DNA of 64,000 nucleotides, taken from positions 62,001-126,000 of the forward strand of contig CAZBHH010000002.1 of NCBI GenBank assembly GCA_964492065.1, given 5' to 3'. Both the position numbers and the translations under genes were made by a program. This DNA is from JADKAC01 sp964492065. Lineage in GTDB: Bacteria > Bacteroidota > Bacteroidia > Chitinophagales > BACL12. Positions 25,785-33,300 of this stretch are shown here, in pieces (position 1 is the stretch's first letter; each line of letters opens with the position of its first letter). Under the pieces are notes generated by a model. The model ran no database searches. It saw nothing but the letters and a program-made list of their open reading frames with translations, and was not told where the DNA came from.

Positions 25785-27257
25785 TCAGGCTACCACCTTA
25801 TCGGCGGCAATTTTGTTGAACCACCACACGTGGAAAGGCGTAATTTCATACTCGATCGGATCCCACCGGTTGTCCCCGGTGCCTGACTCCAGCAAATCCA
25901 ATATTTCCTTCGATTCAGCGGTAGTGGCTTTAAAGTCATACATATATTTAATGAAATTCCTGATGACCTGAAGGATTAATTTCGGACGGGTAATATTTTC
26001 ATTTTTCACATCGCTCAGCAGTTTCCTGAATGTTTCAATTCTGAAATCCAGCCAATCGTACTTTCCTAACTCTATTATGTTCATCATTTCCAGAATTTTA
26101 AACCCGATACGCCACCCGGATTTATCAGAAATCAAATCATTCTCACGCTGCAACAGGGCGAGCGACTCGTCGTATTTCCCCTGGGCAAACAACAGGTGAG
26201 TCCTGTAGTAATTCCACCTCGCCTGCGTCGGCTTGTGGTTTTTATATAATTTAAACCCTTCCACCCTGTTGAATATTTCCTGGGCTTTATTAAACTGTCG
26301 GTCATACAGAGCCGCTAAAAATAAAAAGGCATACGCCATAACTTGGTTCATGCTTTGATTAACGAAATTCTTTATCGCATTTTCTGCGTATTTATATCCA
26401 ACAGAATATTCTTGTAATTGAATTGAAATAATGGATAATTGCATATTGGCTCCTCCGACATTATCCTTACAATGAATAACAGGACTTAATTTTACCAATT
26501 CCAAGTAATCGATTGCAAACTCTCTGGCTTTTTTATAATCACCGATTGAATGTGAATAAAAAATATTACTCCTGAGATACCATGATTGAATTTCATCCGA
26601 ATTGGTCTCATTTGCCAGCTTCTTCAATTCCTTGATCGCAATGGTTGACTTTTCAATATACAAATATTCTTTATTTGAATTAAATATGTGGGGCATAGTT
26701 AATTGCCTGAAATAATCCTGTGCTTCAAACTTTTTTTGACTCAGTATAATATGTATTTTGTTTTTACTTGAATATTCCAGGTATTTTTCCAGGCCCGCCT
26801 TAATTCCGAAATAAACCTGCAACAAATCATAAAGAATAATCGCTTCACTGGTCAGCTCATATTTTTCAGCCAACTTAATTCCGTCCTTCAGAATATCCTC
26901 TCCCATTAAAGTAATACCACGACCCAACAACATATCTGCCTCCACTATCATCAGGCGGCATTTGAATTTGGCCTCAAAATACTTGGAACTAAATGTTTTT
27001 GAGGTCTCATCAACTACTATTACCTTTAAAATATCGCCCTTCAGCCTCTTCTTTAACATAATATAGGCAGGATCGCCCGGTTTTTTCCCAATACACCTGG
27101 CACCGGTCAAATCATCCGACACTTTGCCCTGGATAATCTTATGGAACAGTTCCTGCCGTAAATTTTGCTGATTTTTACTGCCAGACTTAAAAAACCGCTT
27201 TAAGGTGCTGATTTCCCGGGGGTTCAGAGACTTGACTAATTGAATGATTTTCTCCAT
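25785..27257 (-). CDS. Helical-repeat protein of unknown function
   Basis: A 490-residue, Lys- and Leu-rich, all-helical protein without signal peptide. The N-terminal 70 residues (MEKIIQLVKSLNPREISTLKRFF...) look like a small helical, possibly winged-helix domain; the rest reads as TPR-like helical pairs (YAENAIKNFVNQSMNQVMAYAFLFLAALYDRQFNKAQEIFNRVEGF, WNYYRTHLLFAQGKYDESLALLQRE). I do not recognise a named family, although similar long TPR-type proteins occur in Bacteroidota. Start taken at ATG 27257; the frame is open to 27287. It is divergent from the small peptide gene at 27435 with a 177-base gap, and a shared regulatory region is possible. Confidence 0.75.
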   Translation of the reverse strand: MEKIIQLVKSLNPREISTLKRFFKSGSKNQQNLRQELFHKIIQGKVSDDLTGARCIGKKPGDPAYIMLKKRLKGDILKVIVVDETSKTFSSKYFEAKFKCRLMIVEADMLLGRGITLMGEDILKDGIKLAEKYELTSEAIILYDLLQVYFGIKAGLEKYLEYSSKNKIHIILSQKKFEAQDYFRQLTMPHIFNSNKEYLYIEKSTIAIKELKKLANETNSDEIQSWYLRSNIFYSHSIGDYKKAREFAIDYLELVKLSPVIHCKDNVGGANMQLSIISIQLQEYSVGYKYAENAIKNFVNQSMNQVMAYAFLFLAALYDRQFNKAQEIFNRVEGFKLYKNHKPTQARWNYYRTHLLFAQGKYDESLALLQRENDLISDKSGWRIGFKILEMMNIIELGKYDWLDFRIETFRKLLSDVKNENITRPKLILQVIRNFIKYMYDFKATTAESKEILDLLESGTGDNRWDPIEYEITPFHVWWFNKIAADKVVA

Positions 27258-27360
27258 GAAAACACTACTGCTGAAACAGATTTCCAAATATGCCCCAATA
27301 TAAATTGCAATTAGTTTCTATCCGTTTTAGCCCGTGACATTCAAAATCGCAAAAAAAAAT

Positions 27361-27391
27361 TTGGAATTGTAAAATAATGCATATATTTTCG
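27361..27391 (+). promoter_or_regulatory. Probable promoter of the small peptide gene
   Basis: TTG (27361-27363), 20-base spacer, TATTTTCG (27384-27391), one mismatch from TAnnTTTG. It leaves a leader of about 36 to 40 bases before ATG 27435. Confidence 0.4.
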
Positions 27392-27434
27392 TGTCACACT
27401 TTAAATCAATTTGTAAACTTTAAACAATTAAACT

Positions 27435-27581
27435 ATGGCAATCCTTTTATCACTACTCATGGCATTAGGCCTTGTTGGAGGATCAAATGTTAACAACAAC
27501 ACTTGCGAAGACGCACGAGACACCGGCAACCACGCCAACGTTAAGAACGGTGGGGGTTGGGATTGGACCGTTAACCAATAA
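27435..27581 (+). CDS. 48-residue hydrophobic-leader peptide
   Basis: An ORF of 48 codons: a hydrophobic stretch MAILLSLLMALGLVGG, then a polar part SNVNNNTCEDARDTGNHA, ending NGGGWDWTVNQ. The leader has no positively charged residue, unusual for a signal peptide, and ends in Gly-Gly; the polar part has a single cysteine (C24). Translation as a real gene is supported by a plausible promoter upstream (27361-27391), the coherent hydrophobic/hydrophilic split, and a dedicated intrinsic terminator 23 bases downstream. It may be a secreted peptide, a small membrane protein or a natural-product precursor; none can be shown. It lies between a divergent helical-repeat gene and the orphan gene at 27802. 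Confidence 0.5.
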   Translation: MAILLSLLMALGLVGGSNVNNNTCEDARDTGNHANVKNGGGWDWTVNQ

Positions 27582-27603
27582 TCCAACAGAATTTACACGC
27601 TTG

Positions 27604-27638
27604 CAGCGGGGCTGAGATCAAGCCCCTGCTGTTAGTTT
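27604..27638 (+). terminator. Intrinsic terminator after the small peptide gene
   Basis: GC-rich stem CAGC-GGGGCT / AGCCCC-(T)-GCTG (27604-27631, one bulged T, 7-base loop) followed by TTAGTTTT. It marks the end of a short transcript containing only the 48-codon ORF. Confidence 0.7.
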
Positions 27639-27688
27639 TGGAATGATTTCTTGTTTCTAATCTTTTGATTTAGAATGGGATACGTTTG

Positions 27689-27709
27689 CCCTGAATTGAA
27701 AATTCGGGG
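27689..27709 (+). other. Perfect hairpin in the gap before the orphan gene
   Basis: Arms CCCTGAATT / AATTCGGGG (one G-T pair) around a GAA loop. No T-run follows. Purpose unknown; the remainder of 27639-27731 shows nothing else. Confidence 0.3.
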
Positions 27710-27731
27710 TTAGCGTGTTCTATTTCTTTCC

Positions 27732-27762
27732 TTGTACACCTATATATATCGGGCGACTTTTG
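27732..27762 (+). promoter_or_regulatory. Probable promoter of the gene at 27802
   Basis: TTG (27732-27734), 20-base spacer, GACTTTTG (27755-27762), one mismatch from the -7 consensus. The leader would be about 35 bases. Confidence 0.4.
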
Positions 27763-27801
27763 TATTGCTAATCAATTGGAACAACTTTAAAATTATTAAC
27801 A

Positions 27802-28221
27802 ATGCAACAAGCACTCACACCCTCAACCCAGGCAAGTAAGCCGGAAATGCTGACCCCCTTTAAAACCACCTTGCGCACGCTGTATCCGGAAAAGGAAGGA
27901 TGGAAGCTCTACAACCGCTTCAACTGGTCAACCAAGGTATTTGACTATGTGCTCCAGAAGGAAGACGGCGATATTACGCATCGCATCCTGGTTGAATTGA
28001 ACCTCGAAGGCTCTGTTACCTTAGATCATTTTGAAAAGCTGCACACACTGGCCAACAGGCTGGACAATGGCAAATGCACGCTGAGTCAAAAAATTATGAT
28101 CGTGGATGACAGCGCTCAGATGGCGGAAGGCGCCGGCGATATCCGTGTAGTATTGCTCTCCGACCTGTTTAAGCTGAATTTATTAACCGGGGGCACCGAC
28201 AGGAATAAGTTAGTTGCCTGA
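27802..28221 (+). CDS. Conserved-looking cytosolic protein of unknown function
   Basis: A 139-residue soluble protein with no signal peptide, no cysteine pair motif and one Cys (residue 93). The N-terminal 25 residues are Thr/Pro/Ser-rich and probably disordered; the rest has an alpha/beta pattern (WSTKVFDYVLQKEDGDITHRILVELNLEG, KLHTLANRL, LSQKIMIVDDSAQMAEGAGDIRVVLLSDLFKL). I do not recognise a family. Codon use and base composition resemble neighbours. It has a plausible promoter and stands alone, convergent with ribBA. Confidence 0.65.
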   Translation: MQQALTPSTQASKPEMLTPFKTTLRTLYPEKEGWKLYNRFNWSTKVFDYVLQKEDGDITHRILVELNLEGSVTLDHFEKLHTLANRLDNGKCTLSQKIMIVDDSAQMAEGAGDIRVVLLSDLFKLNLLTGGTDRNKLVA

Positions 28222-28271
28222 TCTGTATCGCTTATAATTATATGCGACACACTATATAATATAGGTGGACA

Positions 28272-29483
28272 TTACCTCAGTATATCGTGTCCCAGCTTAT
28301 CCCTCTTGGTTTCCAGGTAATGCATATTGTGCTCGTTGGGCAACATTTCAATCTTAGTATTTCTGACAATTTCCAGCCCATACCCCTTCAGTCCAACCCT
28401 CTTTTTCGGATTATTCGTAATTAAATCCAGCTTGGTTATACCCAAACTCCTGAGTATTTGGGCCCCAATACCGTAATCCCGCTGGTCCATCGGCAGTCCC
28501 AGTTCGATATTGGCCTCCACGGTATCCCTTCCCTTTTCCTGGAGTTCATAAGCTTTCAGTTTGTTCAACAATCCGATGCCCCTACCCTCCTGTTGCATAT
28601 AGACTAACACTCCCGACCCGTTTTTTTCAATCATCGACATTGCCGAATGCAATTGCTCCCCGCAATCGCAGCGCAGGGAACCGAGTATGTCGCCGGTAAC
28701 ACAGGAGGAATGCACCCGCACGAGTACGGCATCGTCCTTATTCCAGGTGCCCTTTACCAGCGCCAAATGGATTTCCCCGGTTGTTGTCTGTGAAAATGCA
28801 TGTAATGTAAAGTTCCCGTACTTGGTGGGAAGATTTACCACTGCCTCCTTTTTAATTAGGGTTTCGTGACGCATTCTAAACTCCACGAGGTCTTTTATTG
28901 AGACGATTTTCAGGTCAAATTTCTCTGCCACCTTCACCAAATCCGGCAACCTGGCCATCGAGCCGTCCTCATTCATGATCTCTACCAACACGCCTGCGGA
29001 TTCGAAACCGGCGAGCCTCGCCAGGTCAATAGCTGCCTCGGTATGGCCGGTGCGACGCAAGACGCCGCCCATTTTTGCCCGCAGCGGGAAGATATGCCCC
29101 GGCCTGGCGAAATCACTTGCCTGCATCTGAGGGTCTATCAATGCACGGATAGTCAACGCTCTGTCTTTTGCCGAAATACCGGTGGTACAGCCATGACCGA
29201 TTAAGTCTATGGATACGGTAAACTGGGTTTCATGCAGGGCGGTATTGTTATTTACCATAAGGTCTAAACCCAGCGCATCACAACGGTCTTCAACCAGGGG
29301 CGCACAAATCAGCCCTCGTCCGTGGGTGGCCATAAAATTTATTATTTCCGGGGTTACGTTCCTTGCCGCAGTAATAAAGTCGCCTTCATTTTCCCTTTGC
29401 TGATCATCCACCACGATCACCAGTTTGCCATTGCGAATGTCCTCGATTGCCTCTTCAATGGTATGTAATGTTATTTCTTCCAT
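28272..29483 (-). CDS. ribBA: Bifunctional 3,4-dihydroxy-2-butanone-4-phosphate synthase / GTP cyclohydrolase II
   Basis: A 403-residue fusion catalysing the two entry reactions of riboflavin synthesis, from ribulose 5-phosphate and from GTP. The DHBP synthase half (about residues 1-203) has DDQQRENEGDFITAA and THGRGLICAPL; the GTP cyclohydrolase II half (about 210-403) has the zinc-binding segment SSCVTGDILGSLRCDCGEQ and the motifs QQEGRGIGLLNKLKAY and DQRDYGIGAQILRSLG. Both active sites look intact. It follows the glycosyltransferase gene at 29489 by 5 bases, so it is probably the last gene of that operon. Confidence 0.96.
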   Translation of the reverse strand: MEEITLHTIEEAIEDIRNGKLVIVVDDQQRENEGDFITAARNVTPEIINFMATHGRGLICAPLVEDRCDALGLDLMVNNNTALHETQFTVSIDLIGHGCTTGISAKDRALTIRALIDPQMQASDFARPGHIFPLRAKMGGVLRRTGHTEAAIDLARLAGFESAGVLVEIMNEDGSMARLPDLVKVAEKFDLKIVSIKDLVEFRMRHETLIKKEAVVNLPTKYGNFTLHAFSQTTTGEIHLALVKGTWNKDDAVLVRVHSSCVTGDILGSLRCDCGEQLHSAMSMIEKNGSGVLVYMQQEGRGIGLLNKLKAYELQEKGRDTVEANIELGLPMDQRDYGIGAQILRSLGITKLDLITNNPKKRVGLKGYGLEIVRNTKIEMLPNEHNMHYLETKRDKLGHDILR

Positions 29484-29488
29484 GTAGT

Positions 29489-30661
29489 TTATTTAATATT
29501 TCTCTGAGTAGGCTGCCAGACGCTGCTTTTTATCCCTTTTACATATCTGCCGAATCCAATCAAAAGGGCAATGTTCATTAAAAAAAAATAGCTTACTAAA
29601 CGCACTGCAAAGTTATGAATATTCATTTTGGCCATCAGCATATCAAACAGGGGAGAAATCAATCCCGCCAATGAAAGCCAAAACAGCCCAGCAAAAAATA
29701 AGTTCTGAGAATACAAGGCCAGGGAACCGGCTATGACAAACAGTATCCAAAAAGGCCCAAGCCATCGCAATACCTTGTGCGAGAGAAAACAAAACCCCAG
29801 CGGCCGGTACACAGGCCATAGCATTTTATAGAAATACCCCAGATTCTGGAAATTTCCCGCTGAAATCCGCACTTTTCTTTTAAACTCCTCGGCTACGGCG
29901 TCTGAAACATCCTCAAAAGCAATTGCCTGGGGCGCCATGATATTCTTATAGCCCGCCTCGAGGACTTTCATCGAAATATAGAAGTCCTCCATCAGGTGAT
30001 TTGGCGGAATTGTGGCTGTCAAATTCCGGCGCACGGCATAACAGGCGCCGAAAGCGCCCATCACCGTACCCCACAATAGCCCTTCCCGGTACTTGATCAG
30101 GTTCTCCCGCTGAATATAGGTCTGTTCCTGTATGGAGATCCCCTGCTTCTGCATTCCCGTATTTTGGATATTGGCAGCTACCAATCCGACTTCCGGGTCG
30201 TTAAATCCCTGCACCAAATGCAACGCCATATCTTTCTCGAAATAGATATTGGCATCGGTGAGTACGAGTATCTCACCGGCAGCCAGTGGAATTAACTTAT
30301 TTAATATCCCCGACTTTCCTGTGCGCCCGCCGAATTTCACCAACCGTATTCCGGGATATTTTCCTGTATATTCCTCAATAATTGTTTCGGTGTTATCGGT
30401 AGAACCATCCGATCCGATCAGCATTTCCATTCTGTCTAAGGGGTATTGCATCGACAGAAAACTCTCAATTTTAGCCCGTATCACCTTTTCCTCGTTATAA
30501 ACTGCAAGTATTACAGAAATCTGCTTTAGGACGGCCGGAGCCGTTTCGTTGCGGCGCTCCGGCTTCAAGCCGGATAACACAGCGAGTATCCACGGATACA
30601 GCACATAGCTGTAAACGAGGCAGAAAACACTGGCTAACACTATTATTTTCAACACTATCAA
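29489..30661 (-). CDS. Family 2 glycosyltransferase with C-terminal membrane segments
   Basis: A 390-residue processive-type GT2 enzyme. An N-terminal hydrophobic segment (IIVLASVFCLVYSYVLYPWILAVLSG) precedes the GT-A domain: ISVILAVYNEEKVI, GSDGSTDNTETI (nucleotide-binding Asp), LVLTDANIYFEKD (DxD-like) and HLMEDFYIS (catalytic-region Asp). Three to four hydrophobic segments fill the end (VLRWLGPFWILFVIAGSLALYS, FFAGLFWLSLAGLIS, YFFLMNIALLIGFG). It probably makes an envelope or exopolysaccharide. The start is TTG, overlapping the upstream stop as TTGA (30658-30661), and no ATG occurs before the catalytic domain. Confidence 0.85.
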   Translation of the reverse strand: MIVLKIIVLASVFCLVYSYVLYPWILAVLSGLKPERRNETAPAVLKQISVILAVYNEEKVIRAKIESFLSMQYPLDRMEMLIGSDGSTDNTETIIEEYTGKYPGIRLVKFGGRTGKSGILNKLIPLAAGEILVLTDANIYFEKDMALHLVQGFNDPEVGLVAANIQNTGMQKQGISIQEQTYIQRENLIKYREGLLWGTVMGAFGACYAVRRNLTATIPPNHLMEDFYISMKVLEAGYKNIMAPQAIAFEDVSDAVAEEFKRKVRISAGNFQNLGYFYKMLWPVYRPLGFCFLSHKVLRWLGPFWILFVIAGSLALYSQNLFFAGLFWLSLAGLISPLFDMLMAKMNIHNFAVRLVSYFFLMNIALLIGFGRYVKGIKSSVWQPTQRNIK

Positions 30662-31851
30662 AGCAATACCGTATTATAAATTTCCACTAATTGTCTGCCG
30701 AGAGCTTCAGTAGTTAAATTTTCTTCTACCAGCTCTTTAGACTGGGCAGCCTTATACAATGCCTCCTGCGGATTGTGTATTATTTGTACTATCCGTTGTG
30801 CCATATTTTCTGCTCCTTCGGCAATGTACAGGCCGTCATCGAGGGACAGGGGCATTCCTTCGGCGCCGATGGGTGTGGTTACGACTACTTTTCCCGCCGC
30901 CATTGCCTCTATTATTTTTATTTTCAATCCACTGCCGGCAAACAGGGGTACTATACAAATGCCCTTGTCGGCGATAAATGTACGGGTATCCTCTACTTCG
31001 CCGTAAAATGTACACTTATCTTCCAGTCTGCTGACAATGGATTCGGGGGCATTCCTTCCCGCCACATGGAGGCTCGCCCCTGCGGCGCCGGCCTTAATTA
31101 CCGGCCACACCTTCTCTACAAACCAAATGATTCCCTGTTGATTGGGCAACCAATCCAACGCTCCCAAAAAATAGAGCTTATGAATATCTCCCTCCTCAAC
31201 CGCAGCTGAGGGTACATCTATCCCGGTGGCGATACATTTCACAACCATTTTCGGGAAATGCTCTTTATAATAGCGTTCATCAGCACTTGAAATCGGTACA
31301 ATAGCATCTACAGAGGGGATCATTTTCAATTCGTACTTCAATAACCGCTTTGCCTGCATTTTGAGATACCGCGATTTCAACGGGTTCTGCAAAGTAGCAG
31401 CCATGCGCTTCCAGATCGTTCCTTCTACATTATGGCTGCGGTAAATCAATTTGGCCCCGGAATATTTTCGAATCACTTCAACATACGGCAGCAGAAACAA
31501 CCCTTCAAACTGCACTATTTGAAACGGCGTTTTCTTAATTACGCTTTCAACTAATGCGGCGATATCACCGGTAATAAACCTGGATATATGATAGGGCATA
31601 TCGCTGAACAAATTCGAAACTATTGCAACCGGGCGTATTGAAGTATCTGCATTTACCAAATGAAAAGCCACCTTGTCTTTAATCGCATCGGGGACATCAT
31701 TCAGTGAAAAATTATGTTTTGGGGTAATGATGCTAATCACTTCCACATGATGTCCGGCGTTTGCCAGATAGCGGATAATACTGCTGCTGGCAATGGCTTC
31801 TCCGTCTCTTGCGGGAAAAGGTAGTTTTTTCGTGAGCAACAATATGCGCAT
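30658..31851 (-). CDS. GT4-type glycosyltransferase
   Basis: A 397-residue GT-B fold enzyme. The N-terminal half starts MRILLLTKKLPFPARDGEAIASSSIIRYLANAGHHVEV, typical of GT1/GT4 acceptor domains, and the C-terminal half has the nucleotide-sugar motif IVPLFAGSGLKIKIIEAMAAGKVVVTT (EX7E-like) with IGAEGMPL. It is soluble or membrane-associated at the cytosolic face, and first in a probable operon GT4-GT2-ribBA. Sugar and acceptor unknown. Confidence 0.87.
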   Translation of the reverse strand: MRILLLTKKLPFPARDGEAIASSSIIRYLANAGHHVEVISIITPKHNFSLNDVPDAIKDKVAFHLVNADTSIRPVAIVSNLFSDMPYHISRFITGDIAALVESVIKKTPFQIVQFEGLFLLPYVEVIRKYSGAKLIYRSHNVEGTIWKRMAATLQNPLKSRYLKMQAKRLLKYELKMIPSVDAIVPISSADERYYKEHFPKMVVKCIATGIDVPSAAVEEGDIHKLYFLGALDWLPNQQGIIWFVEKVWPVIKAGAAGASLHVAGRNAPESIVSRLEDKCTFYGEVEDTRTFIADKGICIVPLFAGSGLKIKIIEAMAAGKVVVTTPIGAEGMPLSLDDGLYIAEGAENMAQRIVQIIHNPQEALYKAAQSKELVEENLTTEALGRQLVEIYNTVLL

Positions 31852-31891
31852 ACGGCCTAAAATTACGACGCATCGGTTTGTATTGAATAAC

Positions 31892-31899
31892 TAAATTTG
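31892..31899 (+). promoter_or_regulatory. -7 box before the GT2 gene at 31915
   Basis: TAAATTTG, a perfect -7 element, 15 bases before ATG 31915, and overlapping the TTG that would begin a longer frame at 31897. Confidence 0.5.
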
Positions 31900-31914
31900 C
31901 AGCTTATACACACC

Positions 31915-32655
31915 ATGTATTTACAGAAAAAAGTCATCGTGGTACTGCCCGCTTACAATGCGGAGAAAACACTTGAAAAAACATATCGGGAAATTCCGTT
32001 TGATATCGTTGACGAAGTGGTATTGGTGGATGATGCCAGCAGGGACAATACCGCCTCGCTTGCGAAGGAACTCGGAATAACACATGTAATCCGCCACGAA
32101 CTGAATACGGGTTATGGCGGCAATCAAAAAACGTGTTATCAAACCGCATTGGAGCACAATGCAGATATTATTATCATGTTGCACCCCGATTATCAATACA
32201 CGCCTTTGCTCATAACAGCCATGGTGAGCATTATCGCCCATGATTTATACCCCGTAGTTTTGGGAAGCAGGATTCTGGGCAAAGGTGCCCGGAAAGGCGG
32301 TATGCCGCTGTATAAATATGTCTTCAACCGGCTGCTGACACTTACACAAAACTTCCTGATGAATCAAAAGCTCTCGGAGTATCACACCGGTTACCGGGCA
32401 TTTTCTGCAGATGTCATCCGGAATATTAATTTCTTGGCCAATTCAGATGATTTTGTATTCGACAATCAAATGCTGGCTCAGATACTTTTCAAGGGATATG
32501 AAATAGGCGAAATTACGTGTCCAACCAAATATTTTGAAGAAGCCAGTTCCATAAATTTTAAGCGCAGCGTTACCTACGGCTTAGGCGTGCTGACTACTTC
32601 AATGCAATACCGCTTGCAAAAGTGGCACCTGCTACACAGCGTTATTTTTAAGTGA
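31915..32655 (+). CDS. Dolichol-phosphate-mannose-synthase-like glycosyltransferase (GT2)
   Basis: A 246-residue GT2 protein similar to DPM1/polyprenyl-phosphate sugar transferases: KVIVVLPAYNAEKTLEKTY at the start, LVDDASRDNTASLAKELG, MLHPDYQY (DxD region), EYHTGYRAFS and DFVFDNQMLAQ. It lacks C-terminal membrane segments, so it is a short, soluble form that probably charges a lipid carrier with a sugar for the envelope. The frame extends upstream only through a TTG (31897); the ATG at 31915, after the TAAATTTG box, fits better. Its end overlaps the convergent PAP2 gene by 24 bases. Confidence 0.87.
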   Translation: MYLQKKVIVVLPAYNAEKTLEKTYREIPFDIVDEVVLVDDASRDNTASLAKELGITHVIRHELNTGYGGNQKTCYQTALEHNADIIIMLHPDYQYTPLLITAMVSIIAHDLYPVVLGSRILGKGARKGGMPLYKYVFNRLLTLTQNFLMNQKLSEYHTGYRAFSADVIRNINFLANSDDFVFDNQMLAQILFKGYEIGEITCPTKYFEEASSINFKRSVTYGLGVLTTSMQYRLQKWHLLHSVIFK

Positions 32656-33300
32656 TGCCTTTCTCCTGTTGATCAGAGATCTGTTCCAAACGCTGCCCTC
32701 CCTGAGCGGCTTACTATAAAGTAAGGAGGCGATAATAACAGTTTCTGCCACAGCGAGAGCAGCACCGAAGATCAGGTCTTCTTCAAAATGCTGCAATAAA
32801 TACACCCGGCTATGTGCCACACCGATGGCAATAACAAAAAACAGCAACCCTAAATATTTATTCTTGGCAATAATTGCCAGCGATAAATAAATACAAAAAG
32901 CCGCCGAAGTATGGCCTGATGGAAAGCTCAAATGGTAATATGTCCGTACCCCTTCCACAAAGTGCAAATCGATATTGTCAAAGAAGGTGGCAGGCCGCGG
33001 CACATCAAAATATTGTTTGAGTACTCCAGTCAAAATTAAATTTATGACAGAAACGACGGTGGCAAAGAGCGCAGCCCGGTATTGAACGAACAATAATAAA
33101 ATACAGATGATACCCACTGTCAGCCCGTCGCCTAACCAGGTAAGCCATTTGAAAATAAAATCCAAAATCGGGGTATGTCTTTCATTTATCCAAAGTGTTG
33201 TGGCGCCTTTTGGCATCATCGCAACATAGACAGACAGGGCAATTATCCAGAGCAACCAGGGCAGCAAAAACCATTTATTTTCAACAATTATTCGTTTCAT
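32632..33300 (-). CDS. PAP2 superfamily membrane phosphatase
   Basis: A 222-residue inner-membrane lipid phosphatase (PA-phosphatase type 2). Six or so hydrophobic segments surround the three conserved motifs: FDVPRPATFFD (motif C1, KX6RP-like), YHLSFPSGHTSAAFC (PSGH) and VAHSRVYLLQHFEEDLIFGA (SRxxxxxHxxxD). It could dephosphorylate undecaprenyl pyrophosphate or phosphatidate. It starts ATGA, overlapping the LptF/G stop by 4 bases, so it is translationally coupled to that gene. Confidence 0.88.
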   Translation of the reverse strand: MKRIIVENKWFLLPWLLWIIALSVYVAMMPKGATTLWINERHTPILDFIFKWLTWLGDGLTVGIICILLLFVQYRAALFATVVSVINLILTGVLKQYFDVPRPATFFDNIDLHFVEGVRTYYHLSFPSGHTSAAFCIYLSLAIIAKNKYLGLLFFVIAIGVAHSRVYLLQHFEEDLIFGAALAVAETVIIASLLYSKPLREGSVWNRSLINRRKASLKNNAV

